Below are positions 55,681 to 64,000 of a stretch of DNA of 64,000 nucleotides, in pieces. Each line of letters opens with the position of its first letter. The stretch's first letter is position 1. The position numbers were made by a program, and so were the translations under genes. The notes under the pieces are model-generated. The model had not been told where the DNA came from. It saw nothing but the letters and a program-made list of their open reading frames with translations, and did no database searches. This stretch comes from Planctomycetota bacterium (GTDB taxonomy: Bacteria > Planctomycetota > GCA-2746535): the NCBI GenBank assembly GCA_002746535.1, contig NVWA01000031.1:1-64000 (forward strand). The letters run 5' to 3'.

Positions 55681-55821
55681 GTTCAGTGTCTATTGTTATT
55701 TGGTTCTACATTGCTTAAACGTAAAAATTACACTGTCATTTTAGATTTTATTGTTGAACCTTTTTTATATTAATACGTAGAACCGTATTGTAGATTGTTT
55801 TTTGTGAAGTAAGGACTTTTT

Positions 55822-56772
55822 ATGCTATGCTATCAAAGCAAATATTTATTTGTTATATTATTAACTTTTTCAATTACTATGGTTAAAGCAAATGACCTTG
55901 AAATTATTAATTCTTTAGAAAAGAGAATAAAGAATGGCTTAAAAATTAAACTGAAACCGGCTGTCCAATTCTCTTGTGCAGTCTCACCAACAAATAACGA
56001 AGATTTCCTTGAAAAATATTTAATTAGTAACGATACAATAAGTTCTTTAAAAGCTCTGAAAATTTTACTTCAAATAAACTCCCCTCGATCTGTAAATGAT
56101 CAATATAAAGTATTTAAAAAATATGAAAAAAGTTTTATGACTAATGAGGGTATAAAATTGGCTAAGCTAAAATTTCATAAGGATTATATTACTCGAAAAT
56201 TACAAATTAAAATTCCAGGAGAGAAATATGGCTCATTAAATCCTGAATTAGCTTGGTCTATTCGAGCAATAGGAGCTATGAGAATCGAATCTCTTATTCC
56301 TAAATTATTAACGTTATCCAAAACAGGTCATTTGCACACTTACCTTGTCGCTGAAAAATCGATAGAATCTTTTTCTGGTAAAAAAGCTGAAGATGCTTTA
56401 ATAGAAGTAATTAAGCTTTGGAAGTACAACGCATTTATACATGCTGGTAATGCAATGCTTAGAAGAAATCCAAAAAGGCTATCGGACTTCCTTGAAAAAT
56501 TTGAACCACCTAATACAGTCTATCAATATGCAATTATGTTGGCTAAATGTGGGAACCCAAAATCAGTACCATTCCTGTGTAAAACAGTAAAAAATGTATC
56601 TTTGGTAGATAGTAAAATGTTTGACTTTATTTGGAAATTAGGAAGGGAGATTGATAGAAAGATCATTGAAGAACTTCCTAAAAAAGTAAGACCAAATCAA
56701 AAGAAAAAAGCTGAAGTTTGTGTAAGGAATTATAAGTTAAAATTTTTATTAACTAAAAAAGCCACAAAGTGA
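55822..56772 (+). CDS. Secreted HEAT-repeat-like protein
   Basis: A 316-residue protein with a Sec signal peptide (FVILLTFSITMVKA, cleavage near 23) and a helical, repeat-like mature part (DTISSLKALKILLQINSPRS, AWSIRAIGAMRIESLIPKLL, AEDALIEVIKLW, GNPKSVPFLCKTV) in the style of HEAT repeats. Such repeats bind proteins. The start ATG 55822 has AAGGA 10 nt upstream. Its stop overlaps the next start by 4 nt (GTGA), so the two are translationally coupled. Exact function unknown. Confidence 0.7.
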   Translation: MLCYQSKYLFVILLTFSITMVKANDLEIINSLEKRIKNGLKIKLKPAVQFSCAVSPTNNEDFLEKYLISNDTISSLKALKILLQINSPRSVNDQYKVFKKYEKSFMTNEGIKLAKLKFHKDYITRKLQIKIPGEKYGSLNPELAWSIRAIGAMRIESLIPKLLTLSKTGHLHTYLVAEKSIESFSGKKAEDALIEVIKLWKYNAFIHAGNAMLRRNPKRLSDFLEKFEPPNTVYQYAIMLAKCGNPKSVPFLCKTVKNVSLVDSKMFDFIWKLGREIDRKIIEELPKKVRPNQKKKAEVCVRNYKLKFLLTKKATK

Positions 56773-59003
56773 AATTAATTGGCTTCATTTCTTTAATTTT
56801 ACTTTGCTCACTCCTCTATTTATTCTTCACAGGCTTCCAATCTATAGAAACAGGTGATAAAGAAAAAAATACGCCTAAAGTGAAAAATATTGGATCTCAT
56901 AATATTTCTGATAATGATCAACAACTCAACATCAATAAAATAAAACAAGAAAATATTTCTGATACTACTTCAGCACAAAATAGAATTATATTCAAAATTC
57001 CATCAAGTGTTTTATCAGAGAAAGGCACTAAGGAAATAATTGCTAAAGAAGAGAAATGGGTGCCACTTTATAAAAATGCTATCTCAAGAAGCACATCAAA
57101 AGCTTATTTCCAGATTCTTGATGCTAGAGGGAAACCGCTTGAAAAATACCAAGCCAATAGAATGCAAGTTCGTCTCTGGAGGCAAATCAACAAAAATCAA
57201 TGGATAGAAAAAAGAATTAAGTTTGATGCTGCGAAAAATATTATTGTCTGTGAAGGCCAGCAGAAACAAGGACTAGAGCCTGGTTTTTATTCCTTGGAAT
57301 TAGATGGTAAAGGATATGGGCAACTAAAATTTAATTTTAATCTTTCAAAAAACCGTGACTTGCATGGCACCTATTTTTTACCAAACTTTCGAAAAATCAT
57401 AACTATTCATTTTATTGATTACAATGGTAACAATATATTGTTTACTGACAATGTCCCTAGCTATTCATTTAATGAGGTCAAAAACCCTTTTAAATCTCAT
57501 TGGCATAAAAAAAGAATGTTTTTAAAAGAACCCACTTATGATAATAGTCGAAGGGGTGGTTCAGGTCGTTTTGTAACATATAAACATCACACTAAATCAT
57601 ACACCAAATCATACACTAATTACATCTGTAAGACAGATGAGGGAAAATATTACATACGAGTTTTTGTGGGTCAAGAAGGTTCTCTGAATTACAAATTCAG
57701 TCCTCTGGAAAATATAGCTAAAAAATTTGAAATAAAAAGTAAGTTTGAAAATGACAGGAATAATGAATTTATAATTGAAATGAATGCTGTTAAGTATGAT
57801 CCTAAAAAAACAACTATACGACTGAAAAAAGATGCTGGGAGAAAAAGCTTACTGAAAAATCAATTGACTGCAAAAGAACCCCAATCATCAGAGGTGAAGT
57901 TTAATTACAATGCTACTGGAATAAGCTACCATCTGGATAATTTAATTCCTAAACTTCATTTAGAATATAAAGGAATGCGAGGCTCGGTTTTTATAAAACG
58001 AAAAGACAATGTGTTTGAACGAAATTTTCACTCTATGCCTTATAATAATGACATCTTAATTAGATGGACAGACAAAGAACTATTTCAGACCAATTGGGAA
58101 GTTATTCCTCTTGACGAAAATCTAGTTACCTATCGCTATGACAAACTAGATCTTATACAATTTAGAGTCAATTTATTGCTTTCACCGACATTTAATAAAA
58201 TGTTAATGGGTATGTATGCCGTCACAGCCTTAGAAAAGCAAAAAGCACAACTATTTGTTAAAAATAACCAGCTTTATTTTACCTCGTATATTCTAAAAAA
58301 TGAAAATAAAATTAAGACAGAACTCTCAAATCTTCATCTTGACTTTAAGGGCTTTTATTATGAGAAGAGATCTGAATTTAGGAACTATTCCTACGATCGA
58401 CCTTTTCATCGTAGATATCTTCTAATTAATAACTACAAAAATTTAAATTTGAAAATACCGCTAGCGGTTGATCGGAAAAAAATATTAAAAAACAAGGATC
58501 ATGAAATTACTCTAAAGCCATTATCAAGTGTTTTGATTCTCAGACTCATTGATGAAGTAGGTGTTGGTTTACCTTGGGTCGAAAGTAGTTTAGTCTGTCA
58601 TGACCATATTAATACAGCAATAGGCTTGAAAAGAATCATCGAAAACTCAACAGAAAAAGTTTTTTTTCACAATTTTAAACCCACTTGGAATTCAGAAAAA
58701 AAACATTCGGATGATAAAAATATTTCAGAACAAGATTTAAAATTAATGGGAAAACTAAAGAGCTTAATTCAAAATAAAAAAGCATTGAAATACATTTTAA
58801 AAAACAAAACCTGGTATAATATTTACCTTAAAGGATTGTCAGATGCTAAGGGATATATGACCATAAGATCTGATGAAATTATTCCTGGGAAAAAATATAC
58901 TTTATTCCTATGGTCGAATTCAAAAGATCATTTAAAACCGGATAAAGAAATAACTTTTACTGCTAAAAAAGGGATTACAGATTTAGGAGCACTGAAGATT
59001 TAA
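56769..59003 (+). CDS. Large membrane-anchored or exported protein of unknown function
   Basis: A 744-residue protein starting at GTG 56769, overlapping the previous stop. Residues 1-22 (FISLILLCSLLYLFFTG) form an N-terminal membrane anchor or signal peptide. The rest is rich in Lys, Asn, Tyr and aromatic residues and probably beta-rich. A stretch AYFQILDARGKPLEKYQANR near 105-125 and AVDRKKILKNKDHEITLKP near 560 look like Ig/carboxypeptidase-regulatory-like folds, but I cannot assign a family. A short in-frame tandem repeat (TKSYTKSYTNY, about 276-286) comes from a 12-nt direct repeat near 57592-57620. It is coupled to the HEAT-like gene and probably works with it. Confidence 0.65.
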   Translation: MKLIGFISLILLCSLLYLFFTGFQSIETGDKEKNTPKVKNIGSHNISDNDQQLNINKIKQENISDTTSAQNRIIFKIPSSVLSEKGTKEIIAKEEKWVPLYKNAISRSTSKAYFQILDARGKPLEKYQANRMQVRLWRQINKNQWIEKRIKFDAAKNIIVCEGQQKQGLEPGFYSLELDGKGYGQLKFNFNLSKNRDLHGTYFLPNFRKIITIHFIDYNGNNILFTDNVPSYSFNEVKNPFKSHWHKKRMFLKEPTYDNSRRGGSGRFVTYKHHTKSYTKSYTNYICKTDEGKYYIRVFVGQEGSLNYKFSPLENIAKKFEIKSKFENDRNNEFIIEMNAVKYDPKKTTIRLKKDAGRKSLLKNQLTAKEPQSSEVKFNYNATGISYHLDNLIPKLHLEYKGMRGSVFIKRKDNVFERNFHSMPYNNDILIRWTDKELFQTNWEVIPLDENLVTYRYDKLDLIQFRVNLLLSPTFNKMLMGMYAVTALEKQKAQLFVKNNQLYFTSYILKNENKIKTELSNLHLDFKGFYYEKRSEFRNYSYDRPFHRRYLLINNYKNLNLKIPLAVDRKKILKNKDHEITLKPLSSVLILRLIDEVGVGLPWVESSLVCHDHINTAIGLKRIIENSTEKVFFHNFKPTWNSEKKHSDDKNISEQDLKLMGKLKSLIQNKKALKYILKNKTWYNIYLKGLSDAKGYMTIRSDEIIPGKKYTLFLWSNSKDHLKPDKEITFTAKKGITDLGALKI

Positions 59004-59198
59004 AATTTACTTCTTAAAGAAAATAAAAATTTGTCCCTTAAATCTTACTTAACCTGTCCCGATCATTTTCAACGAGCTTATTGTTGATACTTAATGGGAT
59101 CAATGTGTTTGCTGTGTCTTAGAACATTACTATAATCGTTAAAAAAATCGTCAAAAAAAACTGTTTAATATTTAGCTATATTAAAGGGAGATAAAAGC
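59004..59198. other. Intergenic region before the GH42-like gene
   Basis: About 195 nt. It holds a 12-nt imperfect direct repeat (ATCGTTAAAAAA and ATCGTCAAAAAA, near 59136-59161) and a GGGAG ribosome-binding site about 8 nt before ATG 59199. I see no reliable promoter. Confidence 0.4.
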
Positions 59199-61505
59199 AT
59201 GAAGAATGGGTATAGCATAAAAAGTTGGTTGATAATCAATTTAATTGTGGGTTGTCTACTTTCATTAATAAGTCCTATTAATGCACAGGATATTGTTGAT
59301 CCATATGAGCACTATATCAAAAATAGTAAAGATTTTAAAAAAGTAAAACAGGATAAAGACTGGGCTTGGAAAGCATGGCCTGGTTGGTATCACATGCCTT
59401 GGTACGGTGGAAAAGGCAAACGCTTTAAGGTAGGTTTTAATGAAAAGGGTGCAGAATTTTCATTAAAGAATGGCTATAACGGTGGCATGGTGGATTGGGG
59501 TGATGTTTCCTATTTAAGTTGGCTTGAAAAAAATAATATAAGATTTAGCTCAGATCATGCCGCCGGCAAAGGAGATTTGCATATTACTCCTCCAAAAGAT
59601 AAAGCTGGAAAAGCAAAATTTAGTAAGCGAATTTCTTCTACTGGGTTTCGAGGAGGACCAAAGGGAGATGTCCTTTTGAATAAAGCCACAATGAATAAAC
59701 TTAAAATTTCTCTTAAGAAAAAAATTGATAGAATGAAAGGTAGTCCATTACGCTCTGCATACGGCCTTGATGATGAAATTAGTTGGGGTAGTTTTGTTAA
59801 GCCCTGTATGTGGCAATTAACATCAAGTAAGAAGCATTATAAAAAATGGCTTGAAGAAATTTATGGTAAGGGAAAGGCGCCTAGTCGAAAGGGGTGGTTT
59901 ACTTACTCAAGAATTTACCCTCATCTGCCTAAGTGGACAATAAAAGAATTTGATGCCAGCTCTTTGATGGATCAGTTAACATTTAACGATTCATACTGGT
60001 GCAATTTTCTTCAGGAGCTGGTTGAGTATGGTAACTCTTTAGATCCTGATACACCGATTGGATTTGTAGGTGGCCAGTCACCAAATGCATTTGGTGGATT
60101 TGATTATGCAAAACTAATGCGAAAGATTCAATTTATTGAGGCGTATAATCTAGGTAGCTCTCAGGCTGTCATCCGGTCATTCAACCCAAGAAATGCCCTG
60201 CCGGCAATAACAACAATTTTTGCTAAAAATGTAGATGATACTATTTGGCAAAACTGGTATTACATGAGTCATGGAAACAGAGGCTTTGCAGCTTGGATAG
60301 TGCCTACTCAGAGTGAGGAAAAGCCTTATGGTTGGTTTAAAAAAGATGACAATAGCCCAGCTGACTGGCACAAAAAAGTTGCCAAGGATCAACTTGAAGT
60401 GGCAGGGAAAATCTCTAAATTAATGTACAAAGCCGAATGGATAGAAGACAAGGTCGGAATTTATTATAGCCACGCTTCCATTCAGATGGCTTGGATACTA
60501 GATGCAGAACCTCACAAAAGTACTTGGAAAAAAAGAAATAGAGATCATCTTTTAGGCGGCTCACATTTAGTACGCCACGCCTGGCAAAATATGTTAAGAG
60601 ATGAAGGTTTGCAGTATAATTTTATTAGCTACGTAGATGTTATTCAAAAAGGTTTCCCGAAAGACCTTAAAGTTTTAATTCTTCCTGCTGTATTTTGTTT
60701 GTCAGATGCGGAAGCTCGCATGATACAATTATTTTGTAAAAATGGTGGGACTGTAATTGCAGACTATATGCCTGGCCTCTGGGATCAACATGGTAAAGGT
60801 AGGGCAAAGGGTGGTGTTCTGGATAGTATGTTTAATGTTAAGCATAGCCCTGACCTAAAAGGCTCTGATATATTTCAGGAAAAATATTGGTGTGAAGTAA
60901 ATCAAGACACAAACTACACATGGTTTAAAGCGGGAAAAGGGCACGAAGCTAGCTATAAATACTTCCTTACGAATAAGAATACATGTATCAAAGAAAAAGG
61001 CTACCACAAGGCTGTTAGAAAAATGGCGATTGAAACGGTGAATGTCTATGGAAAAGGAAAAGCGGTTTTAATGAATCTTTCACCACAGTGGTATAGTGCC
61101 TACCGAACAAAAGCTAATTTTGCGATATCTGATCATGCAGAGGCAAAATCAAAACGTAATTTATTTATGAAGCAAGTGCGTTCAGGCGGTGCTACGCGCT
61201 GGATTGATATAAAAAATGCAGGAACTAAAGAATTTGGATATGAAATTACTTATTTTGAAAAAGGCGACAGAACGATAGTATTTCTAGTTCAAAATGCTGA
61301 GATATTTGGAAATAGTTTGGGTGGCGGAAATACAGCTGACCTTAAAAAATCTACTATTCCGGTAACTCTAAAATTTACCTTTACAGCTAAAGATGTCATT
61401 AATGAAAGAAGCGGCAAAAAGCTAGGAGATGGAAAATCCTTTGATTTCCAATGGCAACAAAATACTTGTGTTGTTCTTTCCTTTAAGGGGCATCCGTATA
61501 AGTAA
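59199..61505 (+). CDS. Secreted GH42-like glycoside hydrolase-family protein with trimerization-type domain
   Basis: A 768-residue protein with a Sec signal peptide (LIVGCLLSLISPINA, cleavage near 29). Residues about 50-400 look like a TIM-barrel of the beta-galactosidase/GH42 superfamily: YGLDDEISWGSF, FNDSYWCNFLQELVEYGNSL, PIGFVGGQSPNAFGGFDY, FIEAYNLGSSQAV. Residues about 420-640 look like the glutamine-amidotransferase-like trimerization domain (VLILPAVFCLSDAEARMIQ, FCKNGGTVIADYMPG). The C-terminus is a beta-rich domain. DDE at about 191-193 and the FIEAYN Glu are candidate acids, but I cannot be sure the catalytic pair is intact. It probably acts on an extracellular polysaccharide. Confidence 0.7.
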   Translation: MKNGYSIKSWLIINLIVGCLLSLISPINAQDIVDPYEHYIKNSKDFKKVKQDKDWAWKAWPGWYHMPWYGGKGKRFKVGFNEKGAEFSLKNGYNGGMVDWGDVSYLSWLEKNNIRFSSDHAAGKGDLHITPPKDKAGKAKFSKRISSTGFRGGPKGDVLLNKATMNKLKISLKKKIDRMKGSPLRSAYGLDDEISWGSFVKPCMWQLTSSKKHYKKWLEEIYGKGKAPSRKGWFTYSRIYPHLPKWTIKEFDASSLMDQLTFNDSYWCNFLQELVEYGNSLDPDTPIGFVGGQSPNAFGGFDYAKLMRKIQFIEAYNLGSSQAVIRSFNPRNALPAITTIFAKNVDDTIWQNWYYMSHGNRGFAAWIVPTQSEEKPYGWFKKDDNSPADWHKKVAKDQLEVAGKISKLMYKAEWIEDKVGIYYSHASIQMAWILDAEPHKSTWKKRNRDHLLGGSHLVRHAWQNMLRDEGLQYNFISYVDVIQKGFPKDLKVLILPAVFCLSDAEARMIQLFCKNGGTVIADYMPGLWDQHGKGRAKGGVLDSMFNVKHSPDLKGSDIFQEKYWCEVNQDTNYTWFKAGKGHEASYKYFLTNKNTCIKEKGYHKAVRKMAIETVNVYGKGKAVLMNLSPQWYSAYRTKANFAISDHAEAKSKRNLFMKQVRSGGATRWIDIKNAGTKEFGYEITYFEKGDRTIVFLVQNAEIFGNSLGGGNTADLKKSTIPVTLKFTFTAKDVINERSGKKLGDGKSFDFQWQQNTCVVLSFKGHPYK

Positions 61506-61577
61506 AGGAGAATAGTAACATCACTTTATTATCGTTTGCATTCCGAAAGCAGATTAGATATAAATTATCAAATTGGC

Positions 61578-62531
61578 TTATATTTGATCTAGATACATTT
61601 GCCAAAACAGTATCCAAGGGTCTAAGTGGTAGGTGTCTCCTAGGTCGTTAACAACAAAAGTGAAGTGGCTGTGTTCATGCGTGCCAACCCATATGCCAGC
61701 TGCTTCTGCATAATGCGTACCTTTTTTTAGCGGAGTGTATTCCGGAATCAATAGTTTGCTCATATGTGCAGAAAGTATCACCCAGTCAGAACCACTATCC
61801 CAACGGCGAAATCCTCTCCAAGAATTATTAACAGCACCATCAATAACACTTCGTGCTAAAAACTGATTGTCGAGATCAAAAGGTGTATGAAGTGGAGTGC
61901 CTTTAGGATGATTGAGGTCTAGACCTCCATGGGCAGAAGCACCATCAAAGGCTCCCATCCAGCAATCTTCACCTTGATAACAGTTTTCTATTTTTATACC
62001 TTCTTCTGGCAGAGGACACCATGGATGTAATTTTTCAGGACAAATTCTTGAATTCACATCTTGAAGAACTAAGCGTGCTTGTTTTCGTGGTGGAAGCCTA
62101 TGAGCAAAAGATGGATTTAATCTGCAAGGGCCATGGGTTTCCTGCATAAACTCAAATATGGCATCTACAGCATCAAACCATAAGCGCAGACCATTAAAGA
62201 CCCAAGGTTCATAAAAGCTTTTTTGAGTTCCAACTTCACGTAATAAGCGTGTTTCTTTTCCATTGATAATGAAATCTCCCCAAAACCGATAGGTAGTTTT
62301 GCCATAAGGTTCTTCTTGGCCTATTTTCTTTAAGCTTGTTTCCATGACTTCTGCGCCAGTATTCAAAAGCTCTATTCTAGCTATAGAATCGGATAAGGTA
62401 AATTTTATAGTGTCTCCATGAAACATTTCAATTGGCGTTAATGTGCTTCTAGCTGTTCTATTGATAATCATTTTATTGAACCCCATATGGTAAATAGATA
62501 TATTACCAACTTTTGTATTATTTTGAAACAA
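61578..62531 (-). CDS. M23 (LytM)-like metallopeptidase-fold protein, no signal peptide seen
   Basis: A 317-residue protein. Around residues 197-210 there is AHGGLDLNHPKGTPLHTPFD, matching the M23 HxxxD zinc site, and near 285-290 THEHSHFTFV, matching the HxH motif, so the metal ligands look complete. No signal peptide or membrane helix is visible, which is unusual for a cell-wall peptidase. The start is uncertain: ATG 62531 overlaps the LysE-family gene by 14 nt, while later ATGs near 62484 and 62471 are also possible. The first 190 residues (a beta-rich region, EMFHGDTIKFTLSDSIARIE) are unfamiliar. It is convergent with the GH42-like gene. Confidence 0.6.
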   Translation of the reverse strand: MFQNNTKVGNISIYHMGFNKMIINRTARSTLTPIEMFHGDTIKFTLSDSIARIELLNTGAEVMETSLKKIGQEEPYGKTTYRFWGDFIINGKETRLLREVGTQKSFYEPWVFNGLRLWFDAVDAIFEFMQETHGPCRLNPSFAHRLPPRKQARLVLQDVNSRICPEKLHPWCPLPEEGIKIENCYQGEDCWMGAFDGASAHGGLDLNHPKGTPLHTPFDLDNQFLARSVIDGAVNNSWRGFRRWDSGSDWVILSAHMSKLLIPEYTPLKKGTHYAEAAGIWVGTHEHSHFTFVVNDLGDTYHLDPWILFWQMYLDQI

Positions 62532-63171
62532 CCGGCTTATCTGTATTTAACAGAAGGTTTAATCCGAAAAAAATAAATACAGAACCAGTTACTGAATTCA
62601 TCACTTTATTGAATGCAGAGGACTTTAAGACATCTTTAATATTATTAAGTAGAATAATAATTATGGATTGCCAAATAAGTGCTATTGTGAAATGTATTCC
62701 GGCTAAAAGTAATGATTGAATCACTACAGATTCATTAAAGTTAATGAACTGAGGAAAAAACGCCATGTAAAATATTAATACTTTCGGGTTAAGAACATTT
62801 GAAACTAATCCTTCATAGAACGATTTAAACTTAGAAACTCTAATTTCATTTTCTGATTCTAAATTAAAATTAGTCTTAGGCTTTTTGAAAACAGAAAAAA
62901 TACTATTTGTTCCCAACCAAATTAAATAAAGTGCTCCCAATATTTTAATTAAACCAAAAAGCCAAGCCGTTTGGATAAATATTAACGATAAACCTAATGA
63001 AGATATTAACGCATGAATAAATAACCCTGAGCAAATCCCAAGGTTACTCATGCTCCCATCTTTAATGCCACCTCTATTCGTATTTCTAATTACCAAAAGA
63101 GTATCAATCCCGGGTGTGATTGTCACTATAGCAATTGTTATTAGGAAGCTTAATAAAATTTCGTTCTGCAT
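62518..63171 (-). CDS. LysE/RhtB-family amino acid exporter
   Basis: A 217-residue inner-membrane protein with about six hydrophobic helices. The family signature TPGIDTLLVIRNTNRGG is at about 18-34, followed by the NLGICSGLFIHALISSLGLS helix and the NVLNPKVLIFYMAFFPQF motif (about 125-142). The length fits LysE-type exporters of basic or small neutral amino acids and homoserine lactones. The substrate cannot be read from sequence. It overlaps the next gene by 14 nt, so the two are probably one transcript. Confidence 0.92.
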   Translation of the reverse strand: MQNEILLSFLITIAIVTITPGIDTLLVIRNTNRGGIKDGSMSNLGICSGLFIHALISSLGLSLIFIQTAWLFGLIKILGALYLIWLGTNSIFSVFKKPKTNFNLESENEIRVSKFKSFYEGLVSNVLNPKVLIFYMAFFPQFINFNESVVIQSLLLAGIHFTIALIWQSIIIILLNNIKDVLKSSAFNKVMNSVTGSVFIFFGLNLLLNTDKPVVSK

Positions 63172-63378
63172 AATTACGACTTGAATTGTGTGATTATTTT
63201 TTTGTATTTTAGTTGTTAATATTAACCGCTCAATAGAAAAATAAAATTAATATAATCAATAAATAACTATAATTCTGCAATTGCTTGTTTTCTTTATTTG
63301 AAACTGAAGTAAGACATGTGGGTTTATTTTATTTATTGAAAGAACATGGAGCTTTATTTAAAAATGGAAAAAAAATAG

Positions 63379-64000
63379 ATGAAGGATATTATTGATTGCT
63401 GCATTCCACTTCCACTACAGATAGTAATTGATGATGTTGGCTGGTGGTCAGGTGAAGACGGATCTAAAAAACACGAGCCATATCGAACAGGCTTTATAAG
63501 GGATCATGTTCCAGCTGATTACCAAGCAATTGCTGACCTTGGTTCAAAGCTTGGCATGCGACCGCAAGCTGCTATGATTTTGGGAGAGTGGGCTGAGACA
63601 AAAGATATAAGCTCAATCCCTTCGTGTTCAAAATCAGGAAAAGGTTGGAACCCAGAGAATTGCAATAAAATACTATTAGAAAAAACCTCTAATATTATCC
63701 AATCCAATCAAGCCAATATTGAGATCACTCTACATGGTATCAGTCATGAGTATTGGAAAGAAGATACTTTCACGCGTGGTGAATGGTATGATCAAAATGG
63801 TAAGATTAGACCAATAGATGAGTGCCTACAAAGGTTGGAATTATTTAAAAAAATCATGTATGACAACTTATTGGGTTTATTCCCAGAATCTTATGTGCCA
63901 ACGGCTTTTGTTGATAATTTTTCCCCCAATAAAGAAAATTTTCTCGAACTATTTAAAAAATATGGGATTAAATATATTTCCACGCCATTCTCAACAATGT
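63379..64000 (+). CDS. Polysaccharide-deacetylase-like protein, partial (C-terminus outside window)
   Basis: An open frame from ATG 63379 to the right edge, 207 residues so far with no stop; an in-frame stop lies just upstream, so the start is well bounded, though the ribosome-binding site is weak. VIDDVGWWSGEDG (about 17-29) looks like the first Asp motif, and TLHGISHEYW (about 115-124) looks like the HxxxH metal motif of NodB/CE4-like or DUF2334-type deacetylases. FVDNFSPNKENFLELFKKYG further fits the barrel. No signal peptide is present. It is divergent from the LysE-family gene. Confidence 0.65.
   Translation, partial: MKDIIDCCIPLPLQIVIDDVGWWSGEDGSKKHEPYRTGFIRDHVPADYQAIADLGSKLGMRPQAAMILGEWAETKDISSIPSCSKSGKGWNPENCNKILLEKTSNIIQSNQANIEITLHGISHEYWKEDTFTRGEWYDQNGKIRPIDECLQRLELFKKIMYDNLLGLFPESYVPTAFVDNFSPNKENFLELFKKYGIKYISTPFSTM

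Noticed and set aside
55700..55720. Sigma-54-like TGGTTCTACATTGC before the HEAT-like gene
   Set aside because: GG and GC are 9 nt apart, not the required 10, and the -24 element is poor.
61567..61588. Inverted repeat ATCAAAT / ATTTGAT around the M23-like stop codon as a terminator
   Set aside because: The stem is AT-only, short and without a clear T tract; chance is likely in this AT-rich DNA.

Overview
The window is AT-rich, Gram-negative-type bacterial DNA. The cell-envelope clues are a lipobox protein, a DUF481-type outer-membrane barrel protein, many Sec signal peptides and BamB-like PQQ repeats. Several peripheral genes (a PQQ-repeat protein fused to a methyltransferase-like remnant, a GH42-like protein with a trimerization-type region, large Lys-rich secreted proteins) resemble what is common in Lentisphaerota, Planctomycetota and Verrucomicrobiota. 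This placement is inference: no rRNA, tRNA or ribosomal gene is present to test it. Most genes fit one low-GC composition. The clear exception is a cluster of three GC-rich palindromic repeats at 41515-41775.

The core (about 2.2-50 kb) is a hybrid polyketide / nonribosomal peptide gene cluster. Left part: a discrete acyl carrier protein (2246-2506), a ParA ATPase with a Lys-rich DUF697 membrane protein (2812-4528), a type II thioesterase (4546-5226), a second DUF697 protein (5283-5813), and a tight minus-strand operon (10648 to 5966) coding for a PvdE/SyrD-type peptide exporter, an SPFH/band-7 protein, a membrane-anchored LivJ-like binding protein, a 58-residue membrane protein and an Sfp-type phosphopantetheinyl transferase. 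Facing right are a lipoprotein of the beta-lactamase / S12 peptidase fold and an outer-membrane barrel protein, then four giant synthases (14463-49952).

Assembly line, read from motifs: protein 1 = A(acyl/keto-acid type)-degenerate KR-ACP-KS-AT-DH-KR-ACP; protein 2 = KS-AT-cMT-ACP-aminotransferase-C-A-PCP-E (the domain order of cyanobacterial McyE, but ending in E); protein 3 = C-A(Thr code)-PCP-C-A(Ile/Val-like code)-PCP-E; protein 4 = C-FkbH-PCP-C-A(Phe/Tyr-like code)-PCP-E. The inferred product is an acyl or aryl starter extended to a 2-methyl-3-amino acid, then D-X, Thr, a D-branched residue, a glyceryl unit (likely ester-linked, hence a depsipeptide) and a C-terminal D-aromatic residue. 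No thioesterase or reductase domain ends the line. Release must use a separate enzyme, and the window offers a type II thioesterase and a beta-lactamase-fold protein.

Right part (50-64 kb): a sigma-54-type enhancer-binding regulator (50066-52393, minus) is divergent from a good -24/-12 promoter candidate (52598-52613). That promoter precedes a 48-residue secreted peptide, a PQQ-repeat protein and two further secreted or anchored proteins. A GH42-like secreted protein, an M23-like protein, a LysE-family exporter and a truncated polysaccharide-deacetylase-like gene follow. Notable genetics: two genes appear to lack ATG/GTG/TTG starts (ATC for 1417-1935, CTG for the Sfp-type transferase), and the last synthase begins 2 nt after a GC-rich repeat with no visible ribosome binding site.
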